A stretch of DNA of 64,000 bases, taken from the NCBI GenBank assembly GCA_937927975.1, contig CALEZT010000073.1, positions 1-64,000 on the forward strand. Reading direction: 5' to 3'. Position numbers and translations under genes: made by a program. The notes below the pieces were generated by a model. It was not told the DNA's origin, did not search any database, and saw nothing but the letters and a program-made list of their open reading frames with translations. Of this stretch, positions 41,865 to 51,654 are shown piece by piece (position 1 is the stretch's first letter; every line of letters starts with the position of its first letter). This DNA comes from an uncultured Phycisphaerales bacterium (GTDB lineage Bacteria > Planctomycetota > Phycisphaerae > Sedimentisphaerales > Anaerobacaceae).

Positions 41865-42956
41865 CTATTCGGCGACCGTCGTCTCGGGGTAGTGGGCGAG
41901 CAGGTCGAGCATCATGTCCGGGATCAGGCTGAGCATGGGCGTGCGTTTGACGCAATAGTAGATCAGCCAACTGTTCAGGTCGGCGTCGTAATCCATGAAG
42001 TGAGGGGTCAGCACGCCCGTGTGCGGCGTGTTGATGCTGACCATGCGGACCGGGGTTTTCGGATTGAAGTCGAGGTCCTTGAGGCGGACGGTCCTGACCT
42101 GGTCGCACCGCTCGGTCTTGTAGTGGATCTCGAGGTTCTTGACGTCGTGGACGATGCTCCACTTCGTGGCCTTGCCCTGGCGGACCGCCGCCAGCGTGTC
42201 GAATGCGTACTGGATCGCGGCTTGTCTCGATCCGTCCGGCCGGTAGGTCTTGAGCCGGTCCGCTGTGGCCGCGAAACGATCAAGCGAGCCGTGTGACCCT
42301 TTGGAGATCTCCTTGGTCCCGCCGAAGCCCTTGTGTTCGGCCAGGAAGGCCAGCGAGTTTTCGCAGGTGTCGTTGGTGATCAATTTGTGCGGGAGTTGCT
42401 CGCCCGCGTGGGCGACCATCCTGCCCTCGATGAATTCCACGACCGCCGCCTGGCCCTGCGCGTCGGCGACGAAGAAGTGGATCGGCATCGGCATCGCCTG
42501 CGAGACCCGGATCGCCTTGTCGCTGGCGATGACTTCATCGACGGTCCCGCTGTTGTCGAGCTGGTACTGGACCCAGGCTGTCACCGCAGGGCGGTCGTCC
42601 GGGGTCGGGTTCTGCGTGTTCGGCAGCATGAGGGTTTCGATAACCAGGCCCGCTTCGTTCATCCCGCCGTTGGGCATTTCCCGCCCGTACTGGTTGAAGG
42701 TGACGCTGCCGTACTTGGAGACCCACTCAGCGGCTTTCTCAAGGGGATTGAGCAGCAGGGCCCGCTTGGCGATGCCTTTCTTGTTCACGATCAGCAGGCC
42801 GTGATCCAGGTTCCAGTCGTAGTTCTTGCCCGCGATCAGATCCCCCTGCAGAAAGGCGGTACAGGCCTTCGCCGGCTGCGCAACCGGCAAGAGAAAGAGC
42901 ATCGGAACTACAACAATGAGGACGACACGTGTCAACGAACGAACCCGTCTTGCCAT
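41865..42956 (-). CDS. exported Ntn-hydrolase (linear amide C-N hydrolase family)
   Basis: The 363-residue precursor has a signal peptide (MARRVRSLTRVVLIVVVPML...) ending AKA, so that the next residue, Cys, would become the N-terminal nucleophile: ACTAFLQGDLIAGKNYDWNL. The segment MPNGGMNEAGLVIETLML matches choloylglycine hydrolase/penicillin V acylase relatives. Such enzymes cleave linear amides (bile salts, penicillin V, N-acyl homoserine lactones), but the substrate here is not known. The start was taken at the ATG with a GGAG upstream; an 18-codon longer reading is unsupported. Confidence 0.85.
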   Translation of the reverse strand: MARRVRSLTRVVLIVVVPMLFLLPVAQPAKACTAFLQGDLIAGKNYDWNLDHGLLIVNKKGIAKRALLLNPLEKAAEWVSKYGSVTFNQYGREMPNGGMNEAGLVIETLMLPNTQNPTPDDRPAVTAWVQYQLDNSGTVDEVIASDKAIRVSQAMPMPIHFFVADAQGQAAVVEFIEGRMVAHAGEQLPHKLITNDTCENSLAFLAEHKGFGGTKEISKGSHGSLDRFAATADRLKTYRPDGSRQAAIQYAFDTLAAVRQGKATKWSIVHDVKNLEIHYKTERCDQVRTVRLKDLDFNPKTPVRMVSINTPHTGVLTPHFMDYDADLNSWLIYYCVKRTPMLSLIPDMMLDLLAHYPETTVAE

Positions 42957-43051
42957 TCTCCCTTTCTCCTCGTCATTGGCGGTTGGACAGTCTTCGGAAC
43001 CTGTGTCCATCCGCTTCGACCACTATGAAGGCCCAGGCTCAGACCGGCTGC

Positions 43052-43846
43052 TCAGCCTTTGAGCGTCTCGATGGCGTCCTGGACGCCGGCGTTTTCGTGG
43101 ACCATCTTGCTCAAGGCCCGGACCATTTTGTCGGGCTTGGCGTGCTGCCAGGCGTTGCGGCCGATGGACAGGCCCGCGGCTCCTGCGGCCAGGGCGCCTT
43201 CGACCATCCGGAAGATCTCCTCGTCGCTGCCCATCTTGGGCCCGCCGGCGATGACGACCGGGATCGGGCAGCCTTCGACGACCTGGCGGAATGTTTCGAC
43301 GCTGCCGGTGTAGCACACCTTCACGATGTCGGCGCCGAGCTCGGCGCCGACTCGGGCGGCCAGCTTGATGTTGTTCACGTCGTACTCGTTCTTGATCTTG
43401 GGTCCGCGGGTGTAGACCATTGCCACCAGGGGCATCTGCCATTCCGTGCAGCGCTCGCTGACGAGGCCGAACTGCCGGAGCATTTCCTTGTCGGTCTCGG
43501 CGCCGAGGTTGATGTGGATGGAGACGGCGTCGGCCCCGAGCTTGATCGCTTCTTCGACCGTGCAGACGAGTTCCTTGGCGTTGGGATCGGGGCTCAGGCT
43601 CGTCCCGGCCGACAGGTGGATGATCAGGCCGACGTCGCCGCCGGAGCCGCGATGGCCGGCGCGGACCATGCCTTTGTGCATCAGGATGGCGTTGGCCCCG
43701 CCGGAGACCATGTGGCTGATGGCGGTCCGCATGTCGGCCAGCCCCTCGATGGGCCCGACGGTGACGCCGTGGTCCATGGGGATGATGACCGTCCGCTGCG
43801 AGTTGCGGTTGATGATTCGTTCCAGTCGTATTGCCTTGCCGATCAT
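43052..43846 (-). CDS. class I aldolase of the DhnA/ADH-synthase type
   Basis: The 264-residue TIM-barrel protein shows the DhnA-type pattern: [78 protein letters not shown] (Lys as Schiff base) and [20 protein letters not shown]. It resembles archaeal 2-amino-3,7-dideoxy-D-threo-hept-6-ulosonate synthase, which starts an alternative route to 3-dehydroquinate; a fructose-bisphosphate aldolase role is the main alternative. GGAGG sits 7 bases before the ATG. Shikimate genes aroB and aroDE are within 4 kb, which favours a role in aromatic synthesis. Confidence 0.8.
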   Translation of the reverse strand: MIGKAIRLERIINRNSQRTVIIPMDHGVTVGPIEGLADMRTAISHMVSGGANAILMHKGMVRAGHRGSGGDVGLIIHLSAGTSLSPDPNAKELVCTVEEAIKLGADAVSIHINLGAETDKEMLRQFGLVSERCTEWQMPLVAMVYTRGPKIKNEYDVNNIKLAARVGAELGADIVKVCYTGSVETFRQVVEGCPIPVVIAGGPKMGSDEEIFRMVEGALAAGAAGLSIGRNAWQHAKPDKMVRALSKMVHENAGVQDAIETLKG

Positions 43847-44166
43847 GGCCAAACCTCCAGAATAGCCGGGCTTGACGCCCAAAGGGACCTTTAAGTCGAT
43901 TCCGCATCGTCCTACGAGGCCGTATGATGTACATTTGTTGTGACGGAAGCAAGAAAAAAACGTCCGTAGGGTAGCCTCCAGAGGTCGAGGTCTTGACGGA
44001 AAGGGAACCCGACATTACCATTACGGCTGCTGGAAGGTTGGCGAAACAGGTTGCGGATACTGGAGATGCTCAGATGAACGCGGAATGCGAAGAATCCGTG
44101 GGCGAGGTGTCGAGAACCGCAGGTACGGAAATGCCACGTGGGACGTGATCCTGGAGCGCTAGGCCA
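43847..44166. other. intergenic region upstream of the aldolase gene
   Basis: About 320 bases. Apart from a possible 51-codon ORF (see next entry), it contains a run of seven A and no recognised repeat or RNA. A poorly conserved region before the TatC-like frame. Confidence 0.4.
43993..44148 (+). CDS. possible very small ORF before the TatC-like frame
   Basis: A TTG-initiated frame of 51 codons, with AGAGG eight bases upstream, ends 18 bases before the TTG of the TatC-like ORF. The product is polar ([20 protein letters not shown]...) with no family resemblance. The order and spacing suggest that both frames could be one translational unit, but there is no independent support. Confidence 0.25.
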   Translation: MTEREPDITITAAGRLAKQVADTGDAQMNAECEESVGEVSRTAGTEMPRGT

Positions 44167-44466
44167 TTGACATTACTGATCCTGTGGGTCGTCTTTTCCG
44201 TTGCCTCGTCAGTAATTGGTCCGCCGGATATGATTTCCGGAATCTCGCTGATGGTGGAGAGGTTCATTGTTTACGGCGGGGTCATTTTCGCCGTTTCCCG
44301 CTTCAGGTCGTTCAAGCAGACTCCCGAGAGCATGAGGCGCGTGATTGTCGGCTTGGTTTGCCTGCTCTCTATCGCGACAGTGTCTTCCTCTATGCTATAC
44401 ATGCACTGTCGGCACCTGAGCACGAGGCTATACGAGCAAACTATGCCTCCGGCCCATCCGGAATGA
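44167..44466 (+). CDS. short membrane protein resembling the C-terminal end of TatC
   Basis: A 99-residue TTG-initiated frame with two hydrophobic segments. The N-terminal LWVVFSVASSVIGPPDMISG then ISLMVERFIVYGGVIFAVSR resembles the last part of TatC, where 'TPPDxxSQxxLxxPxxxLYE' marks the fifth and sixth membrane helices; here the second half has drifted (no PxxxLYE). It could be a TatC fragment, a diverged small membrane protein, or coincidence. GGAG lies 10 bases upstream. Complete TatC is about 250 residues, so most of it is missing. Confidence 0.35.
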   Translation: MTLLILWVVFSVASSVIGPPDMISGISLMVERFIVYGGVIFAVSRFRSFKQTPESMRRVIVGLVCLLSIATVSSSMLYMHCRHLSTRLYEQTMPPAHPE

Positions 44467-44534
44467 CCTTCGACTCGGCCTTTCGCCGGAAGCAGCAGTT
44501 GCCGTTGTGGATCACGGCCCCGAATCATCCATAC

Positions 44535-45638
44535 TCAATCATCCATCATCAGTTTCAGAACCTTCTCCACGACCTCCCGGCCGACCTGCACGGCGTATTG
44601 GCCGGCTTCACAACGGACCTGCCCGATCCGGTCCAGGAGGACGAACTTGGGCCACTGGTCGACCGCTTTCTTGTCGTGCCGCATGAGGTCGATCAACTGC
44701 TCAGGAGCCATATTCGACGGGATTCGGGTTGGGACGTTGAGCCTTTCGAAGACCGCTTGGATTCTGTCGAATTGGCTTGGTTTGGACAGGCCCAATTCGA
44801 CTTCGATCAGCCCTGCGGCCAGGATGCCGACGGCGACGGCTTCGCCGTGGAGCATTTCGTAGTTGCTCGCCGACTCGACCGCGTGGCCGATCGTGTGGCC
44901 GTAGTTGAGAATTCGGCGTTTGTTCTTTTCGAACGGGTCCTCCTCGACGACGCTGCCCTTGATTCGGCAGTTGGAGCGGGCCAGGGCTTCGAGCGCGTTG
45001 GGGTCTCTTGCGAGGATCTCGTCGAGGTGGGTCTCGATGAACTCGAAGTAACCTGCGTCGGCGATCAGGCCGTGCTTGATCGATTCCACGAGGCCCGAGC
45101 GATACTGGCGGTCGTCGAGGGTCTTGACGAGGGCCACATCGATGTAGACCGCCGCCGGGTGCCAGAAGGCCCCGAAGGCGTTCTTGCTTACGCTCGAATC
45201 CACGCCGGTCTTGCCGCCGATGGCGGAGTCGGCCTGGGCCAACGTCGTCGTCGGGATCTGCACGACCGGGACGCCTCGTTTGAAGATTGCCGCCGCGAAG
45301 CCCGCGATGTCGCCCACCGTGCCGCCGCCCAGCGCGATGACGACCGTATCCCGGCCGAGATAGGCCTTTTCCATTGCCTCGACGATCGCCACCGCGGTGT
45401 CGATCGTCTTGGAGACTTCGCCGGCGGGCTGGATCGCGGAGTAGGGGGCAGGGCGGCCGCCGAGCAGGGCGTCCAGATGGCCCGCGGCGACCACGTGCTC
45501 ATCGGTGACGACGAACCGATTGAACTTGCCATGGGCGGCCTTGATCTGCGCCCATACCGAGGGCAGGATGCCCGACCCGATGACGATTTCATACTCTGTC
45601 TCCGGCGTCCCGGGGACCTTGATCCGTATATCCGGCAT
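44535..45638 (-). CDS. aroB: 3-dehydroquinate synthase
   Basis: The 367-residue protein is a canonical AroB: NAD-binding VVIALGGGTVGDIAGFAAAI, QIPTTTLAQADSAIGGKTGV, then zinc and catalytic residues in RILNYGHTIGHAVE and LHGEAVAVGI. It converts DAHP to 3-dehydroquinate in the shikimate pathway. The start is placed at MPDIRIKV, where family members begin; there is no clear Shine-Dalgarno, and upstream residues in the ORF look non-native. It is divergent from aroDE. Confidence 0.95.
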   Translation of the reverse strand: MPDIRIKVPGTPETEYEIVIGSGILPSVWAQIKAAHGKFNRFVVTDEHVVAAGHLDALLGGRPAPYSAIQPAGEVSKTIDTAVAIVEAMEKAYLGRDTVVIALGGGTVGDIAGFAAAIFKRGVPVVQIPTTTLAQADSAIGGKTGVDSSVSKNAFGAFWHPAAVYIDVALVKTLDDRQYRSGLVESIKHGLIADAGYFEFIETHLDEILARDPNALEALARSNCRIKGSVVEEDPFEKNKRRILNYGHTIGHAVESASNYEMLHGEAVAVGILAAGLIEVELGLSKPSQFDRIQAVFERLNVPTRIPSNMAPEQLIDLMRHDKKAVDQWPKFVLLDRIGQVRCEAGQYAVQVGREVVEKVLKLMMDD

Positions 45639-45779
45639 AATCCGATTTCGCAATACAACCGGCAATCTGATCAGGCGATTGCATGACCTTGACGAACCCA
45701 AACGGAAAATTCTACTCGATCCATCTCGGAAATGCAAGGCTCTTGCCTTGTTCCCTTACGGCTGCTATATCTCAAGGCC

Positions 45780-47360
45780 ATGACGACCTATCTGGCAGTT
45801 CCCATATCGGCAGAAGACCTGGATCGGGCGACGCGGCAGGTGCGAGAGGCGATCGCCGCCGGGGCCCGGATGCTCGAATTGCGGACCGACTATCTCAATC
45901 TGCTGGACGCACAGTCGGTCGTGCGTCTGATTCGCGAGGTTCGGGACAGCGGACAGGGCCGAACGCCGGCGATCGTGACCTGTCGCGATCCGAAAGAGGG
46001 CGGCGCCGGGAATCATCCCGACGCGCTGCGGATGCAGATCCTGTGTGCGGCGGTCGAAGCAGGGGCCGACTTCATCGACGTGGAGCATGCCAACTTCATT
46101 CGGCCGGAGTTTGGCCGGAGCATCCAGGCTGCTCTGGCGGCCCATTCGCGGACGCGATTGATCCTTTCGACCCACGATTTTTCGGGCCGATTCCCCGATC
46201 TCAAGGGGCGGCATCGGCAGATCACCCACGCCTGCTCCGGCGCGATTCCCAAACTGGTCTACACCGCCAGACACATCAACGACTGCTTCGAGGCCTTCGA
46301 CCTGCTGCGCGAAACGCAAGGCGAGCGGATCGTGCTGTGCATGGGCGAAGCGGGGCTGATCAGTCGGGTGCTGGCCAGGAAACTGGGTTCGTTTGTCACC
46401 TTCGCCAGCCTCGACAGGCAGGCGGCGACGGCTCCAGGGCAGTTGACCGTCGATGCACTCAAGGGGCTCTACCGATTCGATGCGGTCGACGCCGAAACGG
46501 AGCTTCTTGGCGTGATCGCCGACCCGGTCGGTCATTCGCTCAGTCCGGCGATCCACAACGCGTGCTTTGCGGACAAGGGGATGAACAGGCTCTACCTGCC
46601 CCTGCTGGTGCAGGGCGGCCAGGCGGAGTTCGACGCCTTCCTCGACAATGTCTTGGTCCGGCCGTGGTTGGGTTTTCGCGGCTTCAGCGTGACGATCCCA
46701 CACAAGCACAGCGCCCTGGAATACGTGCGTCGGCAGGGGGGCTTCATCGAACCGCTGGCCGAAAAGATCGGCGCAACGAACACGCTCCTGATCGGGTCAC
46801 GGGCCACGGGTCACGGGCCACAACTCTCCGCGTACAATACCGACTACGCCGGGGCACTCGACGCGGTCACGCAGGGCATGGGCATCGAGCGGCGGGACCT
46901 CCGCGGCATCTCGGTCGCGGTCGTCGGCGCGGGCGGGGTATCGCGGGCCATCGTGGCGGGCTTGACCGACGCGGGCGCCAAGGTGACGATCTACAACCGC
47001 ACGCTGGAGAGGGCCCAGGAACTCGCAGCGGACTTCGGCTGCGAGGCCGCGGGCCAGGACGACTTGCCCCGGCTCGACGCCAAGCTTATCGTCAACTGCA
47101 CGAGCATCGGCATGCACCCGAAGATCGATGCCACCCCGGTCCCGGCCGAATCCTTGAAGCCCGACATGGCGGTTTTCGACACCGTCTACAACCCCGCCGA
47201 GACGCTGCTCCTGAAACAGGCGAAAGAGCGGGGCACAAGAACCATCGACGGCGTTGCCATGTTCGTCAACCAGGCCGCCGCCCAGTTCCACTTCTTCACC
47301 GGCCAACCCGCCAACAACGACCTCATGCGCAAGGTGGTCTTGGATAGTCTTCGATGCTGA
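45780..47360 (+). CDS. aroDE: bifunctional 3-dehydroquinate dehydratase / shikimate dehydrogenase
   Basis: The 526-residue protein is a fusion. Residues 1 to about 220 are a type I dehydroquinase (ISAEDLDRATRQVREAIAAG, RTPAIVTCRDPKEGG, LILSTHDF with the catalytic His, and IPKLVYTARHI with the Schiff-base Lys). Residues about 235-526 are shikimate dehydrogenase (LLGVIADPVGHSLSPAIHNA, GFSVTIPHK, GVIGAGGVSRAIV-type glycine motif, and NCTSIGM). Fused AroDE is known from plants, Chlamydiae and planctomycetes. It catalyses two consecutive shikimate steps, next to the dehydroquinate synthase gene. Complete. Confidence 0.95.
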   Translation: MTTYLAVPISAEDLDRATRQVREAIAAGARMLELRTDYLNLLDAQSVVRLIREVRDSGQGRTPAIVTCRDPKEGGAGNHPDALRMQILCAAVEAGADFIDVEHANFIRPEFGRSIQAALAAHSRTRLILSTHDFSGRFPDLKGRHRQITHACSGAIPKLVYTARHINDCFEAFDLLRETQGERIVLCMGEAGLISRVLARKLGSFVTFASLDRQAATAPGQLTVDALKGLYRFDAVDAETELLGVIADPVGHSLSPAIHNACFADKGMNRLYLPLLVQGGQAEFDAFLDNVLVRPWLGFRGFSVTIPHKHSALEYVRRQGGFIEPLAEKIGATNTLLIGSRATGHGPQLSAYNTDYAGALDAVTQGMGIERRDLRGISVAVVGAGGVSRAIVAGLTDAGAKVTIYNRTLERAQELAADFGCEAAGQDDLPRLDAKLIVNCTSIGMHPKIDATPVPAESLKPDMAVFDTVYNPAETLLLKQAKERGTRTIDGVAMFVNQAAAQFHFFTGQPANNDLMRKVVLDSLRC

Positions 47361-47752
47361 CGATGCGCTATTGTCGACGGAGTGACCTGCCCCGGGATCA
47401 TGTGCCGGTTCACGTCAGAGAGTTGGCGACTTCTTCCCTGTTTGGTGGAGACGCATGTCCCGGCGTTGATACGGATGATCGAGCCTCTTGTTCCGCCGGA
47501 CGATTCGGGAAAGAGCGAGTCGGCTTCCTAACGTCTCCGACGTCGGTCTGGCATTACAGCCGCACATCGGGGTGCGGCGCTCAGTCTCCGAGCGGCGAAA
47601 ACGTCCGATCGCACGAATCCAGATCCGCAGCACTTGTTGCAGACTCCTGCGTAAACACCACTGGTGGATTGTGGTGAAAGGACGGACTCTGTACAATTGT
47701 CGCGTGTGAAGAGCAAGAAGCACGAACGAGTGTTTATGAAGGGGTGAGCATC
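47361..47752. other. intergenic region before the pilin-fusion gene
   Basis: About 390 bases with no supported gene. A promoter (next entry) lies near the 3' end. The remaining sequence shows no repeat or RNA that I can recognise; short open frames lack ribosome-binding sites. Confidence 0.5.
47669..47697 (+). promoter_or_regulatory. sigma70-type promoter
   Basis: TTGTGG and TACAAT separated by 17 bases; predicted start about 47704, giving a leader of about 49 bases before the ATG of the downstream gene. Same -10 hexamer as the promoter at 63183. Confidence 0.6.
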
Positions 47753-50050
47753 ATGAGTGCAAAGCGTCTGTTTCAACTTGCGTGCGTTACGATGTTGGTT
47801 GTGGTGGGGATCGGGGCGCCGGCAATCGGGGCCTCGGCGGCAGAGGAACTGACCAGGCGGCTGCCCGACGGGGTGATCGGTTTTGTCGCCACCAGCGGCG
47901 GCGACGCTGTGAAGGGGGACTTCGAGAAGACCTCTCTGGGCCGGATCTGCAACGATGCCGGCGTGCTGAAGTTCTACCAGGCGATCAAGGCCGAGTTGCT
48001 GGCCAAAGCCGCCCAGGAGGAAGACCCCAACGTTTCCCAGAAGATCGACCAAGTGATCGGCTATGCGAAGCTGGCGATCAGCAGGCCCATTCTGCTGGGG
48101 GTCTCCCAGGTTGCGGTCAAGGATGGCCCTCCGATCGGCGGCTTCGCGATCCTCGACGCAGGCGACCGCAAGGCGGAGTTCGCCGGCATCGTGAGCAAGC
48201 TGGAGGCGATGACCGGCCAGGCGATCGCCGACGCCGACGCCGGCTCTCTCAAAGTCCGGCAGTTCAAGGACAACGAGGATGTCCCGCTATACTGGGGCTG
48301 GATTGGAAACCACTTCGTCATCGCGGTCAACGACGCGGAGAAGACGGCCATGAAGTACGTCGCCAAGCCTCGTTCGGCCGCTCCGGCCTATCTGGCCAAG
48401 CTGACCGCCGGAAGCGACGCCCTCATCGTGCACAGCGATTATCAGAAGATCAGCAGTCTGATCGAGAAGATCGTGCGGGAAGAGGAGGGCGACGAGGAAG
48501 CAGGGATGTTCACGAAGGCAATGAAGGGTCTTGGTCTGGACACTCTGCGGACGCTGACCGCCCGGGTGGGTTTCGCCGGGACGGAGGTCGTCGCGCAGAG
48601 CGTGCTCGAAATGCCCAGGCCGACGGGAGGGGTGTTCGCCGCCCTCAAGCCGGTGGACTTGGCCTGGCTTCGCGCCGTGGACGCGCGGGCGGTAACCGCC
48701 AGCGTCTCCAACTGGGACGCCGCCGGCCTGTACGACACGATCATGAACACCCTCAAGACAGTGATGCCGGAGGGCGACCACGCCCAGATGCAGGAGATGA
48801 TCGCAGGCATCGAGTCCCACCTGAATCTGCGAATCCGCGGCGATCTGCTGGGGGCCCTGGCCGGGCCGATGGTCTCCTACGGACTGCCCATGGGCGCGGT
48901 GCCCGAGGCGCCGATGGGCGGTTTCGTCGTCCTGGCGAAACTCCAGAACGCCGCGGCGTTCGAGAAGGCCATGGTCGCCCTGGGCGAATTCGCGGCCGAG
49001 CAGGCCCAGGGCGTGCTTCAGATCGGTTCGGAGACGCGGGACGACGGCCGGACCGTACACGTCTGGGCGATCGCGCCTCTGGCGATGGCGGGCATCTCCC
49101 CGAGTTGGTCGATCGTAAGCGACCACCTTGTCTTGGGCTCCAACGAGGTCCTGTGCGACCAGGGGGTCGAGCAGCTCGTTTCGAAGTCGCCCGATGCCAA
49201 GTCGCTGCTGGACGCCGAGGGTTTCAAGAAGGTGGCCGGGCAGTTGCCCAAGGAGATTCTGAGCTTCACCTACACGGACTCTCGAGTCCAGTTCAACCAG
49301 ATCATGACGCAGGCCCGGCAGTTCTGGCCGATGGCGGCGATGATGGCCACGCAGAGCGGTTTCAAGCTGCCGGCGATGCTGCCGTCCCTGACGCACGTCG
49401 CCAAGGAGATGGAACCGTCGATCAGCTACAACTTCTACAGCGCCGACGGGCTCCGTTCGTACCACCGTGGGCCGGGAATCGAGGTCGCTCTGGTGGCCGC
49501 AGCCGGCGGCGCCGTGGGCGCGGGCGTCGCGATGCCTGCGGCGGCCAGGGCTCGCGAGCAGGCCCGGTTCGCGGCTTCGATGAGCAACCTCAAGCAGATT
49601 GGGTTGGGTCTGCACATGTACGCGCAGGACAACGACGGGAACTTCCCGTCCGATCTGGATGCGATCAAACGCTACGTCAAGGGCGACAAGGTTTTCGAAT
49701 CTCCGCGGAAGCCTGGGTGGGTTGACGGTCCCAGCTATCTCTACGTCCCCGACCAGAGCCAAACGGCCGATCCAGGGAACGTGCTGGCGTACGAGAATCC
49801 GGAGTACGCGTGGGACAAGATCGTGGTGCTGTTCCTGGACGGCCACGTCGAGCGGATGGACTCGTACGAGTTCCAGAGCCGCTTGGAGGCCACGTACGAG
49901 AGACTGGGCCGCGAGATGCCCGGCCAGGAGTCGGACGAGGAGGAGTCTCAGGATGACGAGGAGTCCGAAGACGACGAGGACTCTGAGCAGGAAGAGGAGA
50001 TGGGGTCGGAGGACGAGCAGCCGGTGGTCTTCGCAATGCCTCGGTTGTGA
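47753..50050 (+). CDS. secreted protein joining a DUF3352-like region to a pilin-like segment
   Basis: The 765-residue protein begins with a signal peptide (MSAKRLFQLACVTMLVVVGI...). The first 550 residues have the repeated alpha/beta pattern of DUF3352-like exported proteins (GVIGFVATSGGD..., PLYWGWIGNHFVIAVND). Residues about 580-640 look like the inside of a pseudopilin without its cleavage site: AAARAREQARFAASMSNLKQ then IGLGLHMYAQDNDGNFPSDL. The end is extremely acidic (runs of Glu and Asp). AGGGGTGA upstream selects the ATG over the in-frame GTG nine bases earlier. The function is unknown. Confidence 0.75.
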   Translation: MSAKRLFQLACVTMLVVVGIGAPAIGASAAEELTRRLPDGVIGFVATSGGDAVKGDFEKTSLGRICNDAGVLKFYQAIKAELLAKAAQEEDPNVSQKIDQVIGYAKLAISRPILLGVSQVAVKDGPPIGGFAILDAGDRKAEFAGIVSKLEAMTGQAIADADAGSLKVRQFKDNEDVPLYWGWIGNHFVIAVNDAEKTAMKYVAKPRSAAPAYLAKLTAGSDALIVHSDYQKISSLIEKIVREEEGDEEAGMFTKAMKGLGLDTLRTLTARVGFAGTEVVAQSVLEMPRPTGGVFAALKPVDLAWLRAVDARAVTASVSNWDAAGLYDTIMNTLKTVMPEGDHAQMQEMIAGIESHLNLRIRGDLLGALAGPMVSYGLPMGAVPEAPMGGFVVLAKLQNAAAFEKAMVALGEFAAEQAQGVLQIGSETRDDGRTVHVWAIAPLAMAGISPSWSIVSDHLVLGSNEVLCDQGVEQLVSKSPDAKSLLDAEGFKKVAGQLPKEILSFTYTDSRVQFNQIMTQARQFWPMAAMMATQSGFKLPAMLPSLTHVAKEMEPSISYNFYSADGLRSYHRGPGIEVALVAAAGGAVGAGVAMPAAARAREQARFAASMSNLKQIGLGLHMYAQDNDGNFPSDLDAIKRYVKGDKVFESPRKPGWVDGPSYLYVPDQSQTADPGNVLAYENPEYAWDKIVVLFLDGHVERMDSYEFQSRLEATYERLGREMPGQESDEEESQDDEESEDDEDSEQEEEMGSEDEQPVVFAMPRL

Positions 50051-50113
50051 TGGGCGGGCTCGCGTGGAAGACGATATGTGCGATTAGATTTCGCGGGGGC
50101 ATCATGGGCATTT

Positions 50114-50208
50114 GTCATGTTGAGCGGAGCGAAACATCTGGCTATCGGATGCGACGGGTGTCCATTTCTCATCCTATGCCCAGATCCTTCGCTGCCGCTC
50201 AGGATGAC
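50114..50208. repeat. palindromic intergenic repeat
   Basis: GTCATGTTGAGCGGAGCGAA followed by ACATCTGG (50114-50141) is complementary, with few mismatches, to the segment at 50181-50208 (CAGATCCTTCGCTGCCGCTC then AGGATGAC). The type 'CATTCTGAGCG.AGCGAA.AATCTGG' is a very common dispersed repeat in bacteria. It lies before argG. Confidence 0.75.
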
Positions 50209-50329
50209 GGAATGGTCTCACGAAACGTAGCCGCACACAAAACATTCCGGCCGGCGGTATTCCGTTGAATCCCGGCGGTTTCGTCCCTATAATCCGGCTT
50301 CCCAAATGATCTGTGCTTAAGGATTCGCT

Positions 50330-51550
<1,221 letters not shown>

Positions 51551-51553
51551 GTG

Positions 51554-51642
51554 ATTGATTATTGATGATGGATTAGGGATGATTGGAGGAGCAGGGTTTT
51601 GGCCTCTTCAATAGCCAATCATCCTTCATCCGTCGTCAATCC
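51554..51642. repeat. palindromic intergenic repeat
   Basis: ATTGATTATTGATGATGGAT then TAGGGATGATTGG (51554-51586) is roughly complementary to CCAATCATCCTTCATCCGTC then GTCAATCC at 51615-51642. It fills the gap between argG and the prepilin peptidase; the right arm ends 13 bases before the peptidase start, just upstream of its ribosome-binding site. Confidence 0.65.
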
Positions 51643-51654
51643 AAAGGACTGAGC

